Positions 46,594 to 53,053 of a stretch of 64,000 nucleotides of DNA are shown here, one piece after another. The DNA is from Aurantibrevibacter litoralis. GTDB taxonomy: Bacteria; Bacteroidota; Bacteroidia; Flavobacteriales; Flavobacteriaceae. The stretch covers positions 155,031 through 219,030 of the forward strand of contig NZ_JAYEEQ010000004.1 in assembly GCF_034651555.1 (NCBI RefSeq), in the 5' to 3' direction. A program made the translations under genes and the position numbers. Numbering within the stretch: position 1 is the stretch's first letter; each line of letters begins with the position of its first letter. The notes beneath the pieces were generated by a model. The model was not told the DNA's origin and did no database searches. It saw only the letters and a program-made list of their open reading frames with translations.

Positions 46594-46612
46594 AGTGTTC
46601 AAAACTTTAAAT

Positions 46613-47959
46613 ATGGCTACAATTCAGTTTTTTATTAATCAAAAGGATCCAAAAAAGGAATATACCATAAATGTCTTACTGCAAAATGGCCGAAATGGTA
46701 AGTATAAAAAATCAATTGGATTTAAAATAATTGGTAAGCATTGGGATCCGGAAAAACAAGCTCCAATATCCGAATCAAAAACAGGGGATAAAAATTACTA
46801 CACTCTAAGACGCAAATTACCACTACTTAGGGCAAAGTTAAATGAGCTGGTTACTATTGCGAATCACAATGATTTAACTATTAACGGCCAATGGTTAACA
46901 AAACAGATTGACGAATTTTTTGAGCGTTCACCCCTCGATGTTGATTTTAAGTATCTAACCGATTATACAAAATTCTTTATTGAGGGATTACCTTACCGTA
47001 TTCAAAGAAATGGAACAACGGGGGTAACATGGCCTACAGTACGCAAATATCATACAACCCTACATAAGATACTAGATTTTGAAAAACGTAAAGGAAAACG
47101 CTTTAAAATCGATGAGGTTAATTTAAAATTTCACAATGACTTTATCCCGTTCTTACATAAAGAGCAAAAATTAAACCTCAACACTATAGGCACATATGTA
47201 AAATGTCTGAAAACCATTTTAAAAAGTGCCAAACAATACGGAATAAAGACTAACCCCGAGGTTGAACACGATGCCTTTAGGAGTACCAACGAAAAAACCT
47301 ATTTTGTTACACTCAATGAAAATGAGATTGACACTATTTTTAATCTTGACTTATCAAATACCCCCTATTTAAATAACGCCCGGAATTGGTTAATAATTGG
47401 CGTTTGGACTGGCGCCCGGGTAAGTGATCTGTTAAACCTTACAACCGAAAATTTTAATAATGGTTTCATAGAATATACTTCACAAAAAACCAAACAAAAA
47501 ATTATGCTGCCGGTACATTGGCAGGTACAAAGTATTATTGATGCCAATGCAGGGGAGTTACCAAGAAAAATATCCCACCAAAGATATAACGATTGGGTTA
47601 AACAAGTTTGTAAACTGGCAGGGATAAACCAAAATTGTAAAGGAGCTATTTACATAACAGACCCAAACACCAGGGGCAAAAAGATTAAAACACCTCAACG
47701 TAAAATTATTGGCCAATACCCTAAATGGCAATTAGTAAGCACACACACCGCCCGTAGATCGTTTGCCACAAATCACTACAGTAAATTACCTACCCCGGTT
47801 ATTATGTCTGCCACCGGGCACACTACAGAAAAAATGCTATTGTCCTACATTGGCAAAACCCCGAAAGATAATGCTATTGTCCTACAGGAATTTTGGCAAA
47901 AAGAAACTTTAAAACAGTCTAAAGACCCAAATTTGAAAGTAATAAAGGCAGCTAATTAA
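46613..47959 (+). CDS. int: Tyrosine recombinase / integrase
   Basis: A 448-aa site-specific recombinase from ATG 46613 (MATIQFFINQKDP). A GTG at 46595 would add six residues. The order is: N-terminal arm-binding domain (residues about 1-90), SAM-like core-binding domain (about 100-210) and catalytic domain. Catalytic residues: Arg in GVWTGARVSDLLNL, Lys in YTSQKTKQKI, HxxR in STHTARRSF, His in ATGHTTEKML and the nucleophile Tyr in LLSYIGKTP. It resembles Bacteroidota phage/ICE integrases. It catalyses integration at tRNA-Phe. Confidence 0.95.
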   Translation: MATIQFFINQKDPKKEYTINVLLQNGRNGKYKKSIGFKIIGKHWDPEKQAPISESKTGDKNYYTLRRKLPLLRAKLNELVTIANHNDLTINGQWLTKQIDEFFERSPLDVDFKYLTDYTKFFIEGLPYRIQRNGTTGVTWPTVRKYHTTLHKILDFEKRKGKRFKIDEVNLKFHNDFIPFLHKEQKLNLNTIGTYVKCLKTILKSAKQYGIKTNPEVEHDAFRSTNEKTYFVTLNENEIDTIFNLDLSNTPYLNNARNWLIIGVWTGARVSDLLNLTTENFNNGFIEYTSQKTKQKIMLPVHWQVQSIIDANAGELPRKISHQRYNDWVKQVCKLAGINQNCKGAIYITDPNTRGKKIKTPQRKIIGQYPKWQLVSTHTARRSFATNHYSKLPTPVIMSATGHTTEKMLLSYIGKTPKDNAIVLQEFWQKETLKQSKDPNLKVIKAAN

Positions 47960-47984
47960 AGTCGTTCATTTAAAACTTTGTAAG

Positions 47985-48533
47985 GTGTATAAAAAATTTA
48001 CTCGAGCTGAACTTGTTTCTATTTTGTGGGATATTAGGGATATTCCTGAATACCTCGATGAAATGAGCATTTCAGAACTAAAACAAATTGATACTATTTT
48101 ACTAGATTGGAACTATGTAATTCACAAGATGATAAGTGAAAAATTTATTGAATCCGGTTATAAAAGTAGTATTTGGACAAAATTAAAAAATGAAAATCTT
48201 TTCAATGGTTTCTCTATGATTGATGTTGATCTTTTGAGAAACAGAATTACTGCCAAATTAGACCCGATTGGATTAGAGAAATTCAACGAAAATCTTAAAA
48301 AACTTTCTAATGGTTTCGAATACAAATATTCTACCACCAAGTACACGATAATTTATCATTTTCTTAATACTGAATTGAAGACAATGCCTATTTCACAGGA
48401 ACGCTATTTTTCGCATATCAGAGAAAATTTTGATTTGAATGGAAAAAAATTCAAAAGGTTAAGTTTTGATGAATGCACCGATAAACGATTTGAAAAAAAC
48501 AAAGAAAGGTTAATGCAGATAATGAAAGAATAA
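47985..48533 (+). CDS. Hypothetical protein of the integrative element
   Basis: A 182-aa protein from GTG 47985, the first start with the full frame (next in-frame ATG is 48063). Helical and mostly charged: RAELVSILWDIRDIPEYLD, KTMPISQERYFSHIRENF and a Lys/Arg-rich end FEKNKERLMQIMKE. I do not recognise a domain. No signal peptide or membrane helix. It lies 25 bp after int and may be cotranscribed. The 13-bp sequence TTAAAGTCGTTCA just before it also occurs upstream of the 49659 gene. Confidence 0.7.
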   Translation: MYKKFTRAELVSILWDIRDIPEYLDEMSISELKQIDTILLDWNYVIHKMISEKFIESGYKSSIWTKLKNENLFNGFSMIDVDLLRNRITAKLDPIGLEKFNENLKKLSNGFEYKYSTTKYTIIYHFLNTELKTMPISQERYFSHIRENFDLNGKKFKRLSFDECTDKRFEKNKERLMQIMKE

Positions 48534-48635
48534 TTTTATATAAAAAAAGCTCGATTCTTTTCGAGTTAAGTTGAGGTTTTAAAACATACAACCTTTTTGA
48601 TATTTGGCAATGAATCTTAAAAATCATTGTCAATC

Positions 48636-48917
48636 ATGGGAAACATTACACAAGTACACAACACCACCACCGAACAATTAACAGAAACCTTTGCATCCAT
48701 ACTGGATGAACGTATTGCAGACCTTAAGCGCAATTTCACCCCTAAAGAACCCGACACCTACATTACGGCAAAAGAACTGGAAAAGGAGCTTAAAATTAGT
48801 AGCGTTACCCGTTGGGAATGGGGTAAAAAAAGAATTTTAACCCCTCGAAAGATTGGGAACCGGACGTATTATTTACGTAGTGAGATAACACAACTTTTGT
48901 TAAACTCAACTAAGTAG
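48636..48917 (+). CDS. Helix-turn-helix protein, candidate excisionase
   Basis: A 93-aa protein from ATG 48636 (MGNITQVHNTTTEQL). A TTG at 48627 is possible but weak. The N-terminal half is helical. The C-terminal half is a MerR/Xis-like winged HTH: YITAKELEKELKISSVTRWEWGKK, then a wing ILTPRKIGNRTYYLRSEI. This design is common in Bacteroidota element-encoded excision factors. It is probably a directionality factor for the integrase, or a regulator of the element. Confidence 0.85.
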   Translation: MGNITQVHNTTTEQLTETFASILDERIADLKRNFTPKEPDTYITAKELEKELKISSVTRWEWGKKRILTPRKIGNRTYYLRSEITQLLLNSTK

Positions 48918-48920
48918 GCC

Positions 48921-49394
48921 ATGTGTACCACCGTTCAAAACCTCAACTTTACACGATGGATATATGAGTTAAAATACTCATGTCCTAACACGTTTAACGA
49001 ATTTGTTTTAGTCAATCGTTTAGATCTTTACAGTACTCTTAATGCTAATCGCTATGAGCTGGCGTTAATTGTAGAAATAGAACCTTTCAAGGGAAAGAAC
49101 TCAAACACCAGGGGAGCTAGTTTATATTTTCGTAATTGTTACCCACATGACCCCAAAGATGAAACCGGTTTATTTCCTACCCGGTACGAAAATATTTATT
49201 TCGGGGATCTGAAATTTATTGGTGTTGATGGGAATCAAAAAAAAGTACTGGTATTATTTCAGATAATACCGGAATATGAACAATTGATAATTGATGTTTT
49301 TGATAGTTGCTACCCAATAAAATCAAAGGAAAGAAACGAAATTATGAACGGGCATCCATGGTATAAAAAAAAGTACTGGTATTATTTCAGATAA
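48921..49394 (+). CDS. Hypothetical element protein, C-terminus disrupted by duplication/gap
   Basis: A 157-aa frame starting four bases after the HTH stop. The first ~120 residues look like a normal soluble protein (WIYELKYSCPNTFNEFVLV, SLYFRNCYPHDPKDETGLF). The end is suspect: joining 49313 directly to 49542 keeps the frame and gives a cleaner C-terminus, ...HPWYKKSTPRDAFKVVQN, with stop at 49646-49648. In the sequence as given the frame instead ends ...KKYWYYFR. No domain recognised. Confidence 0.65.
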   Translation: MCTTVQNLNFTRWIYELKYSCPNTFNEFVLVNRLDLYSTLNANRYELALIVEIEPFKGKNSNTRGASLYFRNCYPHDPKDETGLFPTRYENIYFGDLKFIGVDGNQKKVLVLFQIIPEYEQLIIDVFDSCYPIKSKERNEIMNGHPWYKKKYWYYFR

Positions 49395-49441
49395 TACCGG
49401 AATATGAACAATTGATAATTGATGTTTTTGATAGTTGCTAC
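49237..49441 (+). repeat. 128-bp direct duplication before the scaffold gap
   Basis: Bases 49237-49313 recur at 49365-49441 (offset 128). Bases 49314 to about 49371 recur after the gap from 49542, with one base change (G49346 to A49574) and seven instead of eight A residues at the end. The pattern is A-B-A-gap-B-C, so either a 128-bp tandem duplication or two overlapping contig ends that were not merged. Confidence 0.85.
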
Positions 49442-49541
49442 NNNNNNNNNNNNNNNNNNNNNNNNNNNNNNNNNNNNNNNNNNNNNNNNNNNNNNNNNNN
49501 NNNNNNNNNNNNNNNNNNNNNNNNNNNNNNNNNNNNNNNNN
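49442..49541. other. 100-N scaffold gap
   Basis: Exactly 100 N, the usual filler for a gap of unknown length. Both flanks repeat sequence that already lies contiguous at 49237-49371, so the real gap may be zero. Confidence 0.95.
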
Positions 49542-49658
49542 CCAATAAAATCAAAGGAAAGAAACGAAATTATAAACGGGCATCCATGGTATAAAAAAAG
49601 CACCCCTAGAGATGCTTTTAAAGTCGTTCAAAACTTTACCGGCCATTAAAATAACCGA

Positions 49659-50252
49659 ATGCAAGATAATGAAAATAGACCTGGTATATATATTTCAAAG
49701 GAAATAAATAATTTGAAACTTAGTGACGGTTTAAAAATATTATTAGCTGTAATTGCCTATTATGAAACGAAAGGAAATTGTTTTGCAGGGGATGAACATT
49801 TCAGTTTTGTTTTAGATAGGTCTATTGCTACTATCCAAAAAAGACTAATAGAACTTGAGGATTTAGGATTGATTAGGAGAACTAAAATTTATATTGAAAC
49901 TAAAGTGATCAAAAGGCAAATTACCACTACACTACTCAATTATGAGTATAAAGATACTCGAAATCGAGTATCTCAACTACTCGAAATCGAGTATCATAAT
50001 AAAGAAACTAATAAAGAATTAAATAATAGAGAGAGTACGCTCGCTTATGATTTTTTAAAATTGAAATGTCCAAAAAGATTAGACCCTTGGGAAAGAAAAT
50101 ATAAACCTAAAATAGAAAACTTTGAAAAGTTTATTGCGGATTATAATGATCTGGTAGTTATAGAAAAGATAGAGTGCCACCCGGACGATTTATTTAAGTT
50201 TTTAACCAGCTGGGCTTTTGGATGGATAAAAAATCAACCGAAATACCGTTGA
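49659..50252 (+). CDS. Winged-helix protein, candidate replication initiator
   Basis: A 197-aa protein. Residues about 20-80 form an HTH_36-type winged helix: LKLSDGLKILLAVIAYYETK, SIATIQKRLIELEDLGLIRR. Such domains open phage replisome-organiser and plasmid Rep proteins. Residues about 91-112 are encoded by three palindromic iterons (49931-49995). The C-terminal part (LDPWERKYKPKIENFEKFI, LTSWAFGWIKNQPKYR) would be the partner-binding end. It could also be a plain regulator. The arrangement mirrors lambda O, but the sequence is not obviously related. Confidence 0.75.
   Translation: MQDNENRPGIYISKEINNLKLSDGLKILLAVIAYYETKGNCFAGDEHFSFVLDRSIATIQKRLIELEDLGLIRRTKIYIETKVIKRQITTTLLNYEYKDTRNRVSQLLEIEYHNKETNKELNNRESTLAYDFLKLKCPKRLDPWERKYKPKIENFEKFIADYNDLVVIEKIECHPDDLFKFLTSWAFGWIKNQPKYR
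49931..49995. repeat. Three phased palindromic iterons inside the initiator gene
   Basis: Units at 49931-49950 (ACTACTCAATTATGAGTATA), 49953-49972 (GATACTCGAAATCGAGTATC) and 49976-49995 (ACTACTCGAAATCGAGTATC). Centres are 22 and 23 bp apart, close to two helical turns. The middle unit is a perfect 8-bp-arm palindrome; the first is degenerate. They are typical of initiator-binding iterons. Confidence 0.75.
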
Positions 50253-50407
50253 CAATCTATGAATTGATAGGGGCATAGGCATTAAAACACCTCAACAAAT
50301 CATTAGTAAACATCGCTACTTAGTGAGCATTTTACTCGCAGTAAAAATATGAAAGGGGGGGGTTAGTTTGGTTTAGATGGTACTATACAAAGTAAGTATT
50401 AACAGTT

Positions 50408-50424
50408 TTCGACATAATGTCGAA
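50408..50424. repeat. Palindrome 1, TTCGACATAATGTCGAA
   Basis: Perfect 8-bp arms around one base. GTTTCCACT follows at 50440-50448. A matching block lies at 50528. Confidence 0.75.
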
Positions 50425-50527
50425 TAGTAAAAGTATAGCGTTTCCACTTATGGTGAGAGTGAAATTAAGAGTATTTATGCTACAATGGATCTTTGGGTTA
50501 TCCTAGTGATGAAACCCCCTGTAAAGC

Positions 50528-50542
50528 TCGACACAATGTCGA
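50528..50542. repeat. Palindrome 2, TCGACACAATGTCGA
   Basis: Six-bp arms around CAA. It differs from palindrome 1 by one base in the shared stretch. GTTTCCACT follows at 50556-50564, so the whole block is duplicated, not just the palindrome. Confidence 0.75.
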
Positions 50543-50703
50543 ACCGGAATATAAAACGATAATAGGTTTCCACTATAAAGGCAAAACCCCTAATATTTAA
50601 TTTTAAAATAGATGAACTAATTAAAAATGCTAGCAAGGGGATGAATTTTGTTTAACAGACTTTTGAGACTAACCCCGTTAACAAAAACCTGAAAACGTCT
50701 GGT

Positions 50704-50748
50704 GCATCCAAATAGCTAACCTCTTTCCAAAGTGGCCTATTTGGATGC
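50704..50748. repeat. Perfect 12-bp-stem hairpin near the right end
   Basis: GCATCCAAATAG (50704-50715) and CTATTTGGATGC (50737-50748) flank a 21-base loop with its own CTTT-CC-AAAG pairing. No T-tract follows, so it is not a typical terminator. It could be a single-strand origin, a transfer or recombination structure, or an RNA hairpin. Confidence 0.7.
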
Positions 50749-50782
50749 TTGCTTTATTACATTATCCAAAGTTTTGAAAAAT

Positions 50783-50807
50783 GTTACCCCCAAACGTTAC
50801 CCCCAAA
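50783..50807 (+). repeat. Right arm-type sites, two GTTACCCCCAAA copies
   Basis: Copies at 50783-50794 and 50796-50807, again 13 bp apart and in the same orientation as the left pair. They lie 28 bp inside attR. Confidence 0.8.
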
Positions 50808-50813
50808 TATACG

Positions 50814-50840
50814 AAAACCCCCGTAAAAAGGGGGTTTTTT
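50814..50840 (-). terminator. Element-supplied terminator for tRNA-Phe
   Basis: AAAACCCCC/GGGGGTTTT around GTAAAAA, directly after the tRNA-Phe 3' end on the minus strand. It is inside the element, so it replaces the terminator at 46362-46393 that was displaced by integration. It can work in both directions. Confidence 0.75.
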
Positions 50841-50853
50841 GTGGTGCCTCCAG
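50836..50853. other. attR core
   Basis: TTTTTGTGGTGCCTCCAG, identical to attL. Here it is joined to the complete tRNA-Phe gene. Confidence 0.9.
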
Positions 50854-50914
50854 GGATCGAACCAGGGACACATGGATTTTCAGTCCATTGCTCTACCATC
50901 TGAGCTAAGGCACC
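50842..50914 (-). tRNA. tRNA-Phe(GAA)
   Basis: A 73-nt gene on the minus strand. The acceptor stem GGTGCCT/AGGCACC is perfect. The D arm is GCTC-AGATGGTA-GAGC and the anticodon arm is ATGGA-CTGAAAA-TCCAT with anticodon GAA. The T loop is TTCGATC. Discriminator A; CCA is not encoded. One U-U pair is present in the T stem. The 3' end of the gene is the integration site of the element and remains intact. Confidence 0.95.
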
Positions 50915-50983
50915 AGCCTGTTAAGCGGCTGCAAATATAATTTCAAATTTAGGATATACAAACAAAAACAAGAAAAAAGGCAA

Positions 50984-51010
50984 TTGTTTTTTTTCAATTT
51001 TACATCTTTG
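50984..51010 (+). promoter_or_regulatory. Candidate coaX-operon promoter
   Basis: TTG at 50984-50986 and CATCTTTG at 51003-51010 (one mismatch to TAnnTTTG) are 16 bp apart. The box ends five bases before the coaX ATG, so the leader would be almost absent. Tentative. Confidence 0.35.
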
Positions 51011-51014
51011 CAGG

Positions 51015-51746
51015 ATGAATCTTGTTGTAGACGCCGGAAACTCCTTTGTAAAACTCGCTGTGTTTACCTTAGAGGGCACTATTGTACATTCAGAAAATGG
51101 AACCATAGCCGATTTTAACCAAGCCATCCGAGGTATTTTTGCGAAGTACCAAAAAATTAAACACGCCATAATTTCCAATGTAGGTGGGTTACACAAAAAC
51201 CACATTAATATAGTTGCTGTTTTTTGCGCTGTGCACGAATTGGGAACAACCACTAAAGTACCCTTTAAAAATTCTTATGCTTCGCCCCAAACTCTTGGTG
51301 TAGATAGAATAGCTCTGGCCACTGCCGCTTTTTGCAATTTTCCCAACAGGAACACTTTAGTAATCGATGCGGGTACTTGCATTACCTATGATATGGTTAA
51401 CGATGCTGGCGAATATCTGGGCGGCGCTATTTCTCCGGGAATCGCTATGCGCTACAAGGCCTTACATCAGCACACTGCAAAATTACCGCTTTTAGAGACC
51501 TCCGAGATTTTAGATTTTATTGGAAATTCTACAGAAAATAGTATTCATAGTGGTGTTATTAATGGCGTCTGCATGGAAATTGATGGTGTTATAAATCAAT
51601 ATCGATCTCGGTTTTTACATTTAACAGTTATTTTAACAGGCGGCGATGCGCAATTTTTGTCGAAACGATTAAAAAATACCATATTTGCCAATTCTAAATT
51701 TCTCCTAGAGGGATTAAACTTTTTGCTGGAATACAATAAACGCTAA
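51015..51746 (+). CDS. coaX: Type III pantothenate kinase
   Basis: A 243-aa ASKHA-fold kinase: NLVVDAGNSFVKLAVF (phosphate motif), GVDRIALATAA, LVIDAGTCITYDMVN, GGAISPGIAMRYKALHQHTAKLP and LTGGDAQFL. It phosphorylates pantothenate in CoA synthesis. It is the first gene of a seven-gene + strand operon; the next gene follows directly after the stop. Confidence 0.95.
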   Translation: MNLVVDAGNSFVKLAVFTLEGTIVHSENGTIADFNQAIRGIFAKYQKIKHAIISNVGGLHKNHINIVAVFCAVHELGTTTKVPFKNSYASPQTLGVDRIALATAAFCNFPNRNTLVIDAGTCITYDMVNDAGEYLGGAISPGIAMRYKALHQHTAKLPLLETSEILDFIGNSTENSIHSGVINGVCMEIDGVINQYRSRFLHLTVILTGGDAQFLSKRLKNTIFANSKFLLEGLNFLLEYNKR

Positions 51747-53012
51747 ATGATTCGAAAATTTATAGTTGGAATGATGTGCTTTGCGGCTTTTGGTATGCAA
51801 GCTCAGGACGGTACCGTTTCCCCTTTTTCATTTTTTGGCATCGGAGATTCCCGCATTAACGGCACGGTAGAAAACCAAATGATGGGTGGGCTCAGCATGT
51901 ATGGCGACAGTATTCATTTGAACCTTTTAAACCCGGCGGCCTATAGCAAGTTACGCCTAACCGTATATACAGGTGCTATTTCGCGCAATGAATTTACCTT
52001 AAAGGATTTTACAACCGAAGAGAAAGCTTCTGTAACCAATGTTGATTATTTGGCGGTTGGACTTCCTTTGGGAAAGGGTTTTGGGGCAGGTTTTGGGGTA
52101 ATGCCTATATCTTCTGTGGGGTACAATATTTTGTCGGAAAGCGTTAACGCTAATGACGCAGCTGTTACCAATGTGTTTTCTGGCAGTGGTGGTCTCAACC
52201 GGGTTTTTATTTCCGTAGGGTACGAAATTTTACCCAATCTACGCCTCGGAGTTACGGTAAATCATGATTTTGGCACCTTAAAAAGCGAACGCATACAAAG
52301 TGTAGAAAATGTACAATTTGGAACTATAGATCGTAGAGAATCTAGAGTAAATGGCTTCGATTTTAATTATGCCTTAAACTATGAACAGGCCTTAAAAAAG
52401 AACTATACCCTATACTCCTCCTTAATTGTAAATACACAGGCCAATCTGGTTTCCGACAATATCCAAAGAATTGGATCTTTCTCCACAACTACCGGAACAG
52501 ACATAGAAGTGCTTGAGGTAGATTTAGAACGGCAAGGTCTTAAACGAAGTGAAGTAAAAATTCCGACAACAGCTACGCTGGGTCTAGGAATTGGGATAGA
52601 TAAAAAATGGTTTGTGGGTGCCGAATACAGTTTTCAGGAATTAAATAAATTTAATAATGAATTTATCCGCGTAGATAATGTAGGTTATAATAACGCCAAT
52701 TCTATAGCCGTTGGCGGCTTCTATGTGCCAGATTATACGTCGTTTACAAGCTACTATAAACGAGTGACCTACCGGGCCGGATTTAAGTATTCGCAAACCG
52801 GGATGACTATAAACAACGAGGAAATAGATAATATTGGCATAACTTTTGGGTTAAGCTTACCATTAGGAGGCGGATTTTCCAATGTAAATCTTGGTTTTGA
52901 AATTGGAAAAAGAGGTACAACCGATGCCAATTTAATAGAGGAAAATTATTTTAAATTAAATTTAGGAATTTCATTAAATGATAAATGGTTCTTAAAAAGG
53001 AAAATAAATTAA
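51747..53012 (+). CDS. Outer-membrane beta-barrel protein (FadL/PorV-like)
   Basis: A 421-aa protein with a Sec signal ending AFGMQAQD. The mature part begins with the SPFSFFGIGDSRINGTVENQ stretch and a NLLNPAAYS-like NPA motif that is usual in Bacteroidota FadL/PorV-type barrels. It then alternates short amphipathic strands to a C-terminal Phe/Leu-rich end. Conserved next to coaX in Flavobacteriia. Transport substrate unknown. Confidence 0.8.
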   Translation: MIRKFIVGMMCFAAFGMQAQDGTVSPFSFFGIGDSRINGTVENQMMGGLSMYGDSIHLNLLNPAAYSKLRLTVYTGAISRNEFTLKDFTTEEKASVTNVDYLAVGLPLGKGFGAGFGVMPISSVGYNILSESVNANDAAVTNVFSGSGGLNRVFISVGYEILPNLRLGVTVNHDFGTLKSERIQSVENVQFGTIDRRESRVNGFDFNYALNYEQALKKNYTLYSSLIVNTQANLVSDNIQRIGSFSTTTGTDIEVLEVDLERQGLKRSEVKIPTTATLGLGIGIDKKWFVGAEYSFQELNKFNNEFIRVDNVGYNNANSIAVGGFYVPDYTSFTSYYKRVTYRAGFKYSQTGMTINNEEIDNIGITFGLSLPLGGGFSNVNLGFEIGKRGTTDANLIEENYFKLNLGISLNDKWFLKRKIN

Positions 53013-53053
53013 TCAAAATTTAGTACATTAACCACTTTAAAAATTTAATTAAA

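Larger units (their letters stand above)
50253..50782. other. 530-bp structured noncoding right end of the element
   Basis: No convincing ORF. It holds two related palindromes (50408-50424, 50528-50542), each followed 27-30 bp later by GTTTCCACT, and a long-stem hairpin (50704-50748). This much structure suggests cis-acting replication, partition, transfer or regulatory-RNA functions. Confidence 0.65.
46389..50853. mobile_element. 4.4-kb tRNA-Phe integrative element with candidate internal replication origin
   Basis: It is bounded by an 18-bp direct repeat that duplicates the tRNA-Phe 3' end. It carries, left to right: tandem arm sites, tyrosine integrase, an unknown 182-aa protein, an HTH excisionase-like protein, an unknown protein broken by the scaffold gap, a winged-helix protein with palindromic iterons, about 500 bp of structured noncoding DNA and a second arm-site pair. 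No conjugation, capsid, packaging or recognisable defence gene is present. It could be a mobilisable or satellite-type element needing help from another element. Its size may be wrong because of the gap. Confidence 0.88.

Noticed and set aside
46595..46612. GTG start for the integrase
   Set aside because: ATG 46613 gives the usual MATIQFF-type N-terminus, and the GTG lies two bases after the candidate -7 box.
49382..49649. Three open frames running through the N gap
   Set aside because: They are kept open only by the N bases and match no coding pattern on both sides; the sequence here is duplicated.
49931..49995. CRISPR array
   Set aside because: Only three 20-bp units 2-3 bp apart, with no spacers and no cas genes; phased palindromes fit iterons better.
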